A stretch of DNA of 64,000 nucleotides, taken from the NCBI RefSeq assembly GCF_012569285.1, contig NZ_CP046198.1:126313-190312 (forward strand), read 5' to 3'. Of the stretch, positions 10,409 through 19,827 are shown piece after piece. The stretch is from Enterobacteriaceae endosymbiont of Donacia proxima. GTDB taxonomy: Bacteria > Pseudomonadota > Gammaproteobacteria > Enterobacterales > Enterobacteriaceae. A program made the translations under genes and the position numbers. Every line of letters begins with the position of its first letter. The first letter of the stretch is position 1. The notes under the pieces are model-generated. The model was given only the letters and a program-made list of their open reading frames with translations, had not been told where the DNA came from and made no database searches.

Positions 10409-11484
10409 TAATATTATTTTCATATTTTAAAAATTATTTAAAATATGTAAATTTTTTCTTAATAAATTTTAAAATACGTTCTATAATGACACTTATAACA
10501 TCATTTAGTATGACATTTTTTTTAACTCCAATTTTTATTAAATATTTTCATAAAAAAAAAGTTTCTCAAATAATTAGAAAAGATGGACCAATTACACATT
10601 TTATTAAAAAAAAAACTCCTACTATGGGGGGAATAGTAATATTATTATCTATTTTTATTTCTGTAATACTTTGGTCAGATTTATCTAATAAATATATTGT
10701 ATATACATTATTTATAACATTTTTATATTCAATAATTGGTTTTATAGATGATTTTTATAAAATTATTTTAAAAAATTCGATAGGGCTATCTGCATATAAA
10801 AAACTTTTTTTACAATCAATTGCTAATATTTTTTTTATATTATTTATTATAATAAATAATGAAAAAGAATTATATATAAGATTTATCATACCTTTTACAC
10901 ATAAAATTATTAAATATAATTTAAATATTATATTATACATAATAATATGTTATTTTATTGTACTAATAATTAGTAATTCTGTAAATTTAACTGATGGGCT
11001 AGATGGTTTAGCAATCATGCCTATTATTTTTATTTCCTTAAGTTTAACTTGTTTATCTTATTTGACAGGAAATATATATTTTTCTAGATATTTTAATTTT
11101 ATTTATATAAAAAATTCTACAGAATTAATTATTATTTGTTTATCTATAGTTGGTTCTGGATTAGCATTTTTATGGTATAATACATATCCTGCAAAAATAT
11201 TTATGGGAGATGTGGGTTCACTATCTTTAGGTTGTATCATTTCAATAATTGCAATTTTTATAAAACAAGAATTTTTATTTCTTATAATGTGTGGTATATT
11301 TATCATTGAATCATTTTCTGTTTTTATTCAATTATTAAAATTTAAATATAATAAAAAAAGATTTTTTTTAATGGCTCCTTTACATCATCATTATGAGTTA
11401 CAAGGAATTTCAGAACCTTGTATTATTACTAGGTTTTGGATTATTTCATTAATATTAATAGTTTTTGTTTTTATAATAATATAA
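10402..11484 (+). CDS. mraY: Phospho-MurNAc-pentapeptide transferase MraY
   Basis: Integral membrane enzyme that transfers phospho-MurNAc-pentapeptide to undecaprenyl phosphate, giving lipid I. At 360 residues it matches the E. coli length. About ten hydrophobic helices are evident. Conserved cytoplasmic motifs are PTMGGI near residue 70, the aspartate-rich FIDDFYK, NLTDGLDGLA, FMGDVGSLSLG and the histidine loop APLHHHYELQG. It overlaps murF by 7 bases and is followed after 19 bases by murD. Confidence 0.98.
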   Translation: MLIILFSYFKNYLKYVNFFLINFKIRSIMTLITSFSMTFFLTPIFIKYFHKKKVSQIIRKDGPITHFIKKKTPTMGGIVILLSIFISVILWSDLSNKYIVYTLFITFLYSIIGFIDDFYKIILKNSIGLSAYKKLFLQSIANIFFILFIIINNEKELYIRFIIPFTHKIIKYNLNIILYIIICYFIVLIISNSVNLTDGLDGLAIMPIIFISLSLTCLSYLTGNIYFSRYFNFIYIKNSTELIIICLSIVGSGLAFLWYNTYPAKIFMGDVGSLSLGCIISIIAIFIKQEFLFLIMCGIFIIESFSVFIQLLKFKYNKKRFFLMAPLHHHYELQGISEPCIITRFWIISLILIVFVFIII

Positions 11485-11503
11485 TATTTGATAACATAAT
11501 AAA

Positions 11504-12820
11504 ATGAATAAAAAAATACTTATTATAGGTTTAGGTATAACAGGCATATCTTGTTTAAAATTTTTTTTAAAAAAAAAAATCATCCCAGCTATTATGGATG
11601 AACGTAAAGATTTGCAATTTATAAAAAAAATACCTTTATATGTACCATGTCATTTTGGTTCTTTAAATAGAGATTGGATACTTAATTCTCAATTAATTAT
11701 TTTAAGTCCTGGTATATCAATATTTAATAGTCTTATATTAGAAGCTCAAAAAAAAAATATTGAAATTATAGGAGATATAGAATTATTTGCTCGTTATAAT
11801 ACAACTCCTTTAATAGCTATTACAGGTACTAATGGTAAAAGTACTGTAACTAATATGATTGCTAATATTATGGAAAAAAGTAATTTTAAAGTTAGTATCG
11901 GTGGTAATATAGGATATCCAGTAATAGATTTATTATCTTTTAAAAGAGATTTTTACATTTTAGAAATATCTAGTTTTCAATTAGAAACAATTAAAAAATT
12001 AGATATATATATTGCTATAATTTTAAATATTTCACAAGACCATATGGATAGATATCCTTTAGGTATCGAACAATATCGTAATTTTAAATTACGTATTTAT
12101 CAAAATGCTAATATTTGTATATATAATTCCGATGATATATTATGTTATCCTAAAATATTTTATAATAAAAAAAAATATATTACTTTTGGTAAATTTTCAG
12201 GTAAATATAATTTATCTTTTAATAAAAAAGATATTTATCTAAAAATAAATAATAAAAAAATATTTAATTTTAATAAAACTAAATTAGTTGGTATACATAA
12301 TTATTTAAATTCTTTAGCTGTATTAGCTGTTACAGATATACTAAAAATTTCCAAAAAAATTTTTTTTGAAAAAATTAGTAATTATAAAAATATGGATCAT
12401 GTATTACAAATTATTCATAAAGAAAATGGAGTAACCTGGATTAATGATTCTAAATCAACTAATATTAGTAGTACAAAAGTTGCTTTAGAATATTTACATA
12501 AAAAAAAAAGAATTTGGTTGTTTTTAGGAGGTTATGACAAAAATTGTAAATTATATTTATTACAAAAATATTTACAAAAAAAAGATAATATAAAAATTTT
12601 TTGCTTTGGTCAATTAAGTAAAAAAATATTATCTTTTTTACCTAAAGCAATAATAGTTAACACAATATCTGAAGGAATAAAAAAAATTATTAAATTAGTA
12701 CAATTTGGAGATATTGTGTTATTTTCCCCAGCATGCTCTAGTATTGATCAATTTAGAAACTTTAAACACCGTGGAAATGAATTTATTAGAATAGTAAAAA
12801 AAATTCATAAATATAAATAA
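11504..12820 (+). CDS. murD: UDP-MurNAc-L-alanine:D-glutamate ligase
   Basis: Adds D-glutamate to UDP-MurNAc-L-Ala. The 438-residue sequence has an N-terminal Rossmann-like UDP-binding start (KILIIGLGITGISC), the ATP loop ITGTNGKSTVTNM near residue 108, LEISSFQLE, LNISQDHMDRY, and the C-terminal NDSKSTNISST and SPACSSIDQF. In E. coli ftsW follows; here only 55 non-coding bases separate murD from murG. Confidence 0.97.
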   Translation: MNKKILIIGLGITGISCLKFFLKKKIIPAIMDERKDLQFIKKIPLYVPCHFGSLNRDWILNSQLIILSPGISIFNSLILEAQKKNIEIIGDIELFARYNTTPLIAITGTNGKSTVTNMIANIMEKSNFKVSIGGNIGYPVIDLLSFKRDFYILEISSFQLETIKKLDIYIAIILNISQDHMDRYPLGIEQYRNFKLRIYQNANICIYNSDDILCYPKIFYNKKKYITFGKFSGKYNLSFNKKDIYLKINNKKIFNFNKTKLVGIHNYLNSLAVLAVTDILKISKKIFFEKISNYKNMDHVLQIIHKENGVTWINDSKSTNISSTKVALEYLHKKKRIWLFLGGYDKNCKLYLLQKYLQKKDNIKIFCFGQLSKKILSFLPKAIIVNTISEGIKKIIKLVQFGDIVLFSPACSSIDQFRNFKHRGNEFIRIVKKIHKYK

Positions 12821-12875
12821 TATTTTTATAAAAAAATTTATGATTTCAATTTTTTTATATATTAAATTTTAAAAA

Positions 12876-13937
12876 ATGAAAAAAAAAATTCTTATAGTAG
12901 CTGGAGGTACTAGAGGACATATTAATCCAGCTTTAAATATAGCATATGTTTTAAAAAAACAAGGTTGGGAAGTTCGTTGGTTAGGAACTAATTCTAGAAT
13001 GGAAGCACAAATTATTCCTAAAAAGAATATACGTATTTATTTTATCAAATTTTACAGATTTAAAAACAAAAATATTTTTTCTATTATTTTTACTATTATT
13101 AAATTGATAATATCAATTTATAAATCTATTCTGGTTTATAAAAAATATAAACCACATATAATATTAACAATGGGGAGTTATATTTCTGGACCTAGTGGAT
13201 TAGCAGCATGGTTGTATCGAATACCATTAGTAATACATGAACAAAATAGTATTGCAGGTATAACAAATAAAATTTTATATAAAATAGCGACTAAAACTAT
13301 GCAAGCATATCCTGATACATTTACTAATGCTATATTAGTAGGTAACCCTTTAGATAATAAAATTATTAAATTATCTTTATATAAAAGAAAAATGTTTAAA
13401 ATTCATAAACCAATTCATTTATTGCTCACAGGAGGTAGCCAAGGATCATATATAATAAATAAAATAGGCATTAAATTAGCTAAAATTTTAAAGAATAAAA
13501 TATTTATTTTACATCAAGTAGGAAAAGGTAATTTTAAAAAAATATTTTGTAAATATAAAAAATATAATATTATTGATAATTTTATTATAAAAGAATATAT
13601 ACAAAATATTTATAAAGCATATGCATGGGCTGATATAATCATATGTAGGTCAGGAGCTATGACTGTTAGTGAAATTGCTGCAATAGGATTACCTGCTATC
13701 TTTATACCTTTCGAACATAAAGATAAACAACAATATTTTAATGCAATATATTTAAAAAACATAGGAATAGCTAAAATTTTTGAACAAAATAATATTGATT
13801 ATGATAGAATGACTAATTTAATATTAAATCTTAATAAAGATCAAATCGTAAACATAATAAATAAATCTTGTAATTTAGTTATAAAAAATTCTGTACAATT
13901 AATTTATGAAGAATTAAATAAAATAAAAATTAATTAA
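12876..13937 (+). CDS. murG: UDP-GlcNAc:lipid I GlcNAc transferase MurG, with altered glycine loops
   Basis: Peripheral membrane glycosyltransferase (GT-B fold, two Rossmann domains) that converts lipid I to lipid II. The 353 residues match E. coli MurG (355) end to end, with VRWLGTNSRMEAQ, HEQNSIAGITN, VGNPLDN, CRSGAMTVSEIAAIGLPA and PFEHKDKQQYFNA all recognisable. The three glycine loops are changed: GGTGGH reads GGTRGH (Arg13), MGGYxSGPGG reads MGSYISGPSG, and GGSQGA reads GGSQGS. The second-domain nucleotide-sugar site looks normal. Function may be retained at reduced efficiency; this cannot be settled from sequence. Confidence 0.95.
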   Translation: MKKKILIVAGGTRGHINPALNIAYVLKKQGWEVRWLGTNSRMEAQIIPKKNIRIYFIKFYRFKNKNIFSIIFTIIKLIISIYKSILVYKKYKPHIILTMGSYISGPSGLAAWLYRIPLVIHEQNSIAGITNKILYKIATKTMQAYPDTFTNAILVGNPLDNKIIKLSLYKRKMFKIHKPIHLLLTGGSQGSYIINKIGIKLAKILKNKIFILHQVGKGNFKKIFCKYKKYNIIDNFIIKEYIQNIYKAYAWADIIICRSGAMTVSEIAAIGLPAIFIPFEHKDKQQYFNAIYLKNIGIAKIFEQNNIDYDRMTNLILNLNKDQIVNIINKSCNLVIKNSVQLIYEELNKIKIN

Positions 13938-13964
13938 TATTTAAATAAATAATATATAAAAAAT

Positions 13965-15437
13965 ATGTCTAGTATAATAAATTTTAAAAAAATACCAAAG
14001 ATGAAAAATATTAATCATATATATTTAATTGGTATTGGTGGTTCTGGAATGGGAGGAATTGCAAAAATTTTAATAAAAAAAGGATATAAAGTTAGTGGTT
14101 CAGATTTAATTTCAAATTTTATCACAAAAAATTTAATTTCATTGGGTATTACTATTTATTTTAAACATAAAATTAAAAATATTACAAATGATATAGATCT
14201 TATTGTTATATCTAGTGCTATTAAGCATAATAACCCAGAGTTAATTATTGCAAAAAAATTAAATATTACTATAATTAGTAGAGTAAAAATGTTAGCCGAA
14301 TTAATGAAATTTTACTATCAAATTACCATTACAGGTGCTCATGGTAAAACTACAACTACAGCCATGATTTATGAAATATATAAATTATCTGGATTAGATC
14401 CTACATTTATTAACGGAGGAATTTTAAAATATTCTAAAGAATATGCTTATTTAGGTTCTAGTAAATATTTTATTACAGAAGCAGATGAAAGTGATAAATC
14501 ATTTTTATATTTAAAACCAACTATTGGTATAGTAACAAATATTGAAAATGAACATTTAGATTATTATAAAAACAATATAGAAATTTTAAAAAAAACATTT
14601 TTAAAATTTTTAAAAAAAATACCATGTTATGGTTGTATAATTATTTGTATAGATAATATTCATAATTATGAATTAATAAAAAAAAATAAATTTAATATTA
14701 AACAAAATATTATTACATATGGTTCCCATAAAAATTCTGATATACAATTATATAATTACAAACAAAAAGGTTATAAAACTCAATTTTATATATTAGAAAA
14801 AAAAACATATTCATCTTTTAAAATTAACTTAAGCATTCCTGGATATCATAATGCATTAAATGCCACAGCAGCATATGCTGTTTCTAAATTTAATAATCTA
14901 AATAATAAAATTATTTTAAAATCATTAAAAAATTTTCAGGGTATTATAAGAAGATTTGATATTTTAACTACAATTTATCCTGAAAAAAGGATAGGATATC
15001 AACAAACTATAATAGTTATTAATGATTATGGGCATCACCCAACTGAAATAAATATGACTATAAATACAGCACGTAAAATATGGCCAAATAGAAGTTTAAT
15101 AATGGTTTTCCAACCTCATCGTTATTCAAGAACAAAAAATTTATTAAAATACTTTATTAAAGTATTATCAAAAGTTGATAAATTATTTTTACTAAAAGTT
15201 TATTCAGCAGGAGAAACTTTTATCAAAAATGCTGATAGTGAATATTTATCTAAAAAAATAAATGAATTAGGAATTATTATTTCTCAATTCATAAATTTTA
15301 AAAATTATTATAATATTGCACATTATATTTATTCTAAATTAAAAGGAAATGAAATATTAATTTTTCAAGGGGCTGGTGATATTAATAATTTATCATCATT
15401 ATTTATAAATAAAAAATTTCAAAATACAAAACATTAA
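13965..15437 (+). CDS. murC: UDP-MurNAc:L-alanine ligase
   Basis: Adds the first residue, L-alanine, to UDP-MurNAc. The 490 residues (E. coli 491) show IYLIGIGGSGMGGIA near residue 20, ATP loop TGAHGKTTTTAMI near residue 124, EADESDKSFL, NIENEHLDYY, GIIRRFDIL, NDYGHHPTEINMT and FQPHRYSRTK. It lies 27 bases after murG and 39 before ddlB, in the order seen in the E. coli dcw cluster. Confidence 0.98.
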   Translation: MSSIINFKKIPKMKNINHIYLIGIGGSGMGGIAKILIKKGYKVSGSDLISNFITKNLISLGITIYFKHKIKNITNDIDLIVISSAIKHNNPELIIAKKLNITIISRVKMLAELMKFYYQITITGAHGKTTTTAMIYEIYKLSGLDPTFINGGILKYSKEYAYLGSSKYFITEADESDKSFLYLKPTIGIVTNIENEHLDYYKNNIEILKKTFLKFLKKIPCYGCIIICIDNIHNYELIKKNKFNIKQNIITYGSHKNSDIQLYNYKQKGYKTQFYILEKKTYSSFKINLSIPGYHNALNATAAYAVSKFNNLNNKIILKSLKNFQGIIRRFDILTTIYPEKRIGYQQTIIVINDYGHHPTEINMTINTARKIWPNRSLIMVFQPHRYSRTKNLLKYFIKVLSKVDKLFLLKVYSAGETFIKNADSEYLSKKINELGIIISQFINFKNYYNIAHYIYSKLKGNEILIFQGAGDINNLSSLFINKKFQNTKH

Positions 15438-15476
15438 ATTAATAATTAAAAAATTTTAATAAGTTTTATTTTAAAT

Positions 15477-16400
15477 ATGTCTAATAAAATAGTTGTTTTA
15501 TTTGGAGGTAATTCTCTAGAAAGAGAAATATCTTTAAAATCCGGAAAATCAATTTTAAATACTTTAATAAAATCAGGAGTTAATGCTATCGGAATAGATC
15601 CAATTAATTTTCCATTATTATATTTAAAAAAATATGGATTTAAAAAAGCTTTTATAGCCTTACATGGGAGGGGGGGGGAAGATGGAATAATACAAGGTAT
15701 ATTAGAATATTTAAATATTCCTTATACTGGGAGTGGAGTTTTATCGTCAGCAATTACTATGAATAAATTTTTAACAAAAATTATTTGGAAAATATATGGA
15801 TTACCTATTATTTATCCTCATTTATTACTAAATAAAAAAGATTTTATTAAAAAAAATTATTTAATAATAGAACAAAAAATTTTGAAAATAAAATTACCGA
15901 TTATTATTAAACCTAATTGTAATGGATCTAGTTTAGGTATTTTAAAAATTAATCATATAGATGATTTATTTAATGCATTAGAAAAATCATTTATGTATGA
16001 TAATAATATTTTAATTGAAAAATATATAAAAGGAACAGAATATTCCATAGGAATATTAAATAATAAAATATTACCTCCTATTAAAATAGGGTATGAGAAT
16101 ATTTTTTATGATTATCAATCTAAATATTATTCAAATAATACTAAATATTTTTGTCCTAGTGGTTTAAGTAAAAATAAAGAAAAAGAATTAGAAAATATAA
16201 TTTTAAAAGCTTGGAAAGTTTTAAATTGTAAAATATGGGGTAGAATCGATGTTATTTTAGACGAAAATAAAAATTTTCAATTATTAGAAATAAACACTAT
16301 TCCAGGAATGACATCAAAAAGTTTATATCCTATAGCAGCAAAAAAAGCAGGATTATCGTTTTATGATTTAATCATGAAAATTTTATTTTCAACTAAATAA
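15477..16400 (+). CDS. ddlB: D-alanine:D-alanine ligase
   Basis: ATP-grasp enzyme that makes the D-Ala-D-Ala dipeptide used by MurF. The 307 residues contain FGGNSLEREISLKSG at the start, ALHGRGGEDGIIQG near residue 62, the ATP-grasp lysine segment IIKPNCNGSSLGI, and the C-terminal LLEINTIPGMTSKSL. The HGRGGEDG motif is encoded with GGG AGG GGG GGG, giving nine consecutive G (15670-15678), highly unusual in this A+T-rich sequence. In E. coli ftsQ, ftsA, ftsZ and lpxC follow; here the next gene, dciA, ends 33 bases away on the opposite strand. Confidence 0.97.
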   Translation: MSNKIVVLFGGNSLEREISLKSGKSILNTLIKSGVNAIGIDPINFPLLYLKKYGFKKAFIALHGRGGEDGIIQGILEYLNIPYTGSGVLSSAITMNKFLTKIIWKIYGLPIIYPHLLLNKKDFIKKNYLIIEQKILKIKLPIIIKPNCNGSSLGILKINHIDDLFNALEKSFMYDNNILIEKYIKGTEYSIGILNNKILPPIKIGYENIFYDYQSKYYSNNTKYFCPSGLSKNKEKELENIILKAWKVLNCKIWGRIDVILDENKNFQLLEINTIPGMTSKSLYPIAAKKAGLSFYDLIMKILFSTK

Positions 16401-16433
16401 AAATAAATAATTTTTATATAAAAAATTTTATAT

Positions 16434-16904
16434 TTAATTATTTGTTATTTTAATAAATCTTTCTATTATTACACGTAACTTTGTTGAACTTTTTTTTGAA
16501 ATATGAAGTAATAAATCAGCACTACATTTACTTAATATATTTTTTTTAAATTTTTTTTTTTTTTTTATAAAATTTTTTTTTATAAAAATAGGGTTAATTT
16601 TAATATCTATTTTTCTTAAAGAAGAAATAACATATTTTTTTATATAAAATAAAATACTTGATTTTTCAGATAAAAATCTGAACATAGAACTAGCATTATT
16701 TGTTTCTATAATTAGAATATTATTTTTTATATTTTTAATATTATACCAATTATGTAATTGTATCGGTAAATATTTTTTGATAATCTTATTAATTTTGATT
16801 AAAATATTTGTATGTGTATATATTTTATGTAATATTTTTGTATAAGACGAATAATATTTTTGTTGAAAAAGTTTATTAATTAATAATAATTTATTATTAC
16901 GCAT
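16434..16904 (-). CDS. dciA: DciA-like replicative-helicase operator (DUF721)
   Basis: A 156-residue basic protein. The middle section, with IKNIKNNILIIETNNASSMF followed by a helix and then IDIKINPIF, matches the KH-like core of DUF721/DciA, and the tail LSKCSADLLLHISKKSS resembles the family's C-terminal helices. DciA proteins interact with the replicative helicase DnaB. The location just upstream of and divergent from secA is the usual place for this gene in gammaproteobacteria. The coding strand carries an A16 tract (16551-16566) and an A10 tract (16573-16582), which encode lysines and are candidate slippage sites. Sequence similarity is moderate, so the call is good but not certain. Confidence 0.78.
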   Translation of the reverse strand: MRNNKLLLINKLFQQKYYSSYTKILHKIYTHTNILIKINKIIKKYLPIQLHNWYNIKNIKNNILIIETNNASSMFRFLSEKSSILFYIKKYVISSLRKIDIKINPIFIKKNFIKKKKKFKKNILSKCSADLLLHISKKSSTKLRVIIERFIKITNN

Positions 16905-17024
16905 ATTTTTGTATCCACTTAATTTTTAATAAAAAGAATTATAAACATTTTTTGTATTTAATTAAAATACATAATAAATAATATTTATAATTATACAATT
17001 ATATTTTTTATTAAGAGTATTTAT

Positions 17025-19763
17025 ATGTTAAAAAAAATTTTTACTAAAATTTTTGGTAGTAATAATGATAATATTTTAAAATGTATCCAAAAAATAGTAA
17101 ACACTATTAATAATTTGGAAAAAGAATTTGAAAAATTAACGAATTATGAATTAAAAAATAAAACTATATATTTTAAAAATAAATTAAAAAATAAATCTAC
17201 TTTAGAAAGTATTCTTCCAGAAGCTTTTGCAACAGTAAGAGAAGCTAGTAAAAGAATATTTAATATGCGTCATTTTGACGTTCAATTAATCGGAGGTGTT
17301 GTTTTAAATAATAATTGTATAGCAGAAATGAAAACTGGTGAGGGAAAAACATTAACATCTACATTACCAGCTTATTTGAACGCTTTAACTAATAAAGGTA
17401 TTCATATTGTTACCGTGAATGATTATTTAGCTCAACGTGATGCTCAAAATAATAAAATATTATTCGAATTTTTAGATTTAACTGTAGGTACTAATATAGC
17501 TAATATGTCATTAAAAGAAAAACAAAATGCATATAAAGCAGATATTACATATGGAACTAATAATGAATTTGGATTTGATTTTTTACGAGATAATATGATT
17601 TTTAATTATAATAATAAAGTACAACGTGGTTTAAATTATGCTATTATAGATGAAGTTGATTCAATATTAATTGATGAAGCTCGTACACCTTTAATCATAT
17701 CAGGACCTACTGAAGATAGTTCAAAATTATATATTAAAATAAATAATATTATTCCTAAATTAATATATCAAAAAAAAGAAGATTCTAGTTCTTATAAAGG
17801 TAAAGGACATTTCTTTATAGATGAAAAATCTCGTCAAGTATATTTAACCGAAAAAGGTTTAATTTATTTAGAAGAAATTTTAATAAAAAAAAAAATAATT
17901 AATATAGGTGAGTCTTTATATTCTAATAATAATATAATTATATTACATCATATTATTTCTGCATTAAGAGCACATAAACTTTTTAAAAAAGATGTAGATT
18001 ATATATTAAAAAATAATAAAGTTATAATAGTAGATGAACATACTGGAAGATTAATGGAAGGTAGAAGATGGTCAGAAGGATTACATCAAGCAATAGAAGC
18101 AAAGGAAAATGTTAAAATTAATAATGAAAATCAAACTCTTGCATCTATTACATTTCAAAATTATTTTAGACTATATAAAAAGTTATCAGGTATGACAGGT
18201 ACTGCTAGTACAGAATCTTTTGAATTTAAGGAAATATATAAATTAGATACAATAATTATTCCAACTAATAAACCTATGATTAGAAAAGATCTTCCAGATT
18301 TAATTTATTTAACTAAAAAAGAAAAAATAAATGCAATTATTAATGATATAAAAGAAAAGAATTTAAAAGGTCAACCTGTATTAGTTGGTACTATTTCTAT
18401 AAAAAAATCAGAATTGATATCTAAAAAACTAAAAAAAATAGGTATAAAACATAATATTTTAAATGCTAAATTTCATGCAAAAGAAGCAGAAATTATTGCA
18501 AAAGCAGGTATAAAAAAAGCAGTAACCATTGCAACTAATATGGCTGGTAGAGGAACAGATATTGTTTTAGGTGGTAATTTTATTGTAGATAAAAAATTTA
18601 ATTTAAATAAAATTAAAAAATTAAAATTAGAATGGCAAATAAAACATAATGAAATTATAAAATTAGGAGGTTTATATGTAATTGGTACTGAACGTCATGA
18701 ATCAAGAAGAATAGATAATCAATTAAGAGGTCGTGCTGGAAGACAAGGGGATCCTGGTATATCTAGATTTTACTTATCAATGGAAGATTCTTTAATGCGT
18801 ATTTTTGCATCTAAAAATATGTTATTTTTAATGAGTAAATTAGGAATGAATACTAATGATTACATTGAACATCCTTGGATTACAAAAGCTATATCTAATG
18901 CACAAAAAAAAGTAGAAAGTTATAATTTTGAAATACGTAAGCAATTAATAGAATATGATGATATTATTAATGATCAACGTTTAATTATATATTTACAAAG
19001 AAATACATTATTAAAATCGTTAAATTTTACTCAAATTATTAGAAATTTTAAAATTGATGTATTTGGAAATATATTAAATAATTATTTACAATCTAATTAT
19101 ATTATTAAAGAAAAATTAAATTTTAAAAAATTAAAAACATATTTTCAAAATATTTTTAATATTAAATTACCAATTAAAGTTTGGATTAATGAATTTCAAG
19201 AAAAAAAGAAAAAAATAATTAATAAAAATTATATTCTTAAAAAAATTATTAATTTTACAGAAAAAAAATATTTAAAAAAAATTTCTATTTTAGAAAAACA
19301 ATATGTAAATATTTTTGAAAAAAATATTATTTTACAAATTTTAGATAATTTATGGAAAGAACATCTTGCGGCTATAGAATATTTAAAACAAGGAATTCAT
19401 TTAAGAAGTTATGCCCAAAAAGATCCTAAACAAGAATATAAACGTGAATCTTTTTCTATGTTTAATAACATGTTATATAATTTCAAAAAAGAAGTTCTTA
19501 TTACTTTAAGTAAAGTAGATAATAAAAAAATTAAAAATAATGATAAAATTACAATGTGTTTAGAAAAAAATACAATTATAGATAACAATTTAGAAAAAAA
19601 TAATTTAATTATTTTAAATAAAAAAACTAATATTAATATAAATAAAAAAAATAAACACTTAAATAATATAGATTTTTTTAAAAAAAAAATAGGAAGAAAT
19701 GAAAAATGTCCTTGTTATTCAGGTAAAAAATATAAATTTTGTCATGGATTAATATTTAAATAA
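17025..19763 (+). CDS. secA: Preprotein translocase ATPase SecA
   Basis: Motor of the Sec pathway, pushing unfolded precursors through SecYEG. The 912 residues start [15 protein letters not shown] as in E. coli, with nucleotide-binding motifs [16 protein letters not shown] near residue 100 and [30 protein letters not shown], and [20 protein letters not shown]. The C-terminal zinc motif [13 protein letters not shown] is intact. The region just before it is shorter and lysine/asparagine-rich. The secM arrest-peptide gene that precedes secA in E. coli is absent from the 120 bases upstream, so SecM-type regulation is unlikely. Its stop codon overlaps a 66 bp palindrome. Confidence 0.98.
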   Translation: MLKKIFTKIFGSNNDNILKCIQKIVNTINNLEKEFEKLTNYELKNKTIYFKNKLKNKSTLESILPEAFATVREASKRIFNMRHFDVQLIGGVVLNNNCIAEMKTGEGKTLTSTLPAYLNALTNKGIHIVTVNDYLAQRDAQNNKILFEFLDLTVGTNIANMSLKEKQNAYKADITYGTNNEFGFDFLRDNMIFNYNNKVQRGLNYAIIDEVDSILIDEARTPLIISGPTEDSSKLYIKINNIIPKLIYQKKEDSSSYKGKGHFFIDEKSRQVYLTEKGLIYLEEILIKKKIINIGESLYSNNNIIILHHIISALRAHKLFKKDVDYILKNNKVIIVDEHTGRLMEGRRWSEGLHQAIEAKENVKINNENQTLASITFQNYFRLYKKLSGMTGTASTESFEFKEIYKLDTIIIPTNKPMIRKDLPDLIYLTKKEKINAIINDIKEKNLKGQPVLVGTISIKKSELISKKLKKIGIKHNILNAKFHAKEAEIIAKAGIKKAVTIATNMAGRGTDIVLGGNFIVDKKFNLNKIKKLKLEWQIKHNEIIKLGGLYVIGTERHESRRIDNQLRGRAGRQGDPGISRFYLSMEDSLMRIFASKNMLFLMSKLGMNTNDYIEHPWITKAISNAQKKVESYNFEIRKQLIEYDDIINDQRLIIYLQRNTLLKSLNFTQIIRNFKIDVFGNILNNYLQSNYIIKEKLNFKKLKTYFQNIFNIKLPIKVWINEFQEKKKKIINKNYILKKIINFTEKKYLKKISILEKQYVNIFEKNIILQILDNLWKEHLAAIEYLKQGIHLRSYAQKDPKQEYKRESFSMFNNMLYNFKKEVLITLSKVDNKKIKNNDKITMCLEKNTIIDNNLEKNNLIILNKKTNININKKNKHLNNIDFFKKKIGRNEKCPCYSGKKYKFCHGLIFK

Positions 19764-19827
19764 TCTAATAATAATAGAGGGTATAAAAAATAAATTTATT
19801 TTTTATACCCTCTATTATTATTAGATT
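19762..19827. terminator. 66 bp perfect palindrome spanning the secA and dnaJ stop codons
   Basis: Two perfect 33-base arms (19762-19794 and 19795-19827) with no spacer, including the GC core AGAGGGTAT / ATACCCTCT. The palindrome begins within the secA stop codon and covers the stop codon of the convergent dnaJ. Transcripts from either side would form a long stem, so this is read as a bidirectional terminator. The absence of any mismatch over 33 bp suggests active maintenance or recent origin. Confidence 0.85.

Noticed and set aside
15670-15678. G-quadruplex at the G run in ddlB
   Set aside because: A single G tract cannot fold an intramolecular quadruplex; slippage is the more plausible consequence.
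16401-16433. Possible terminator between ddlB and dciA
   Set aside because: Only short A+T inverted repeats (8 bp with a long loop) are present, expected by chance in this composition.
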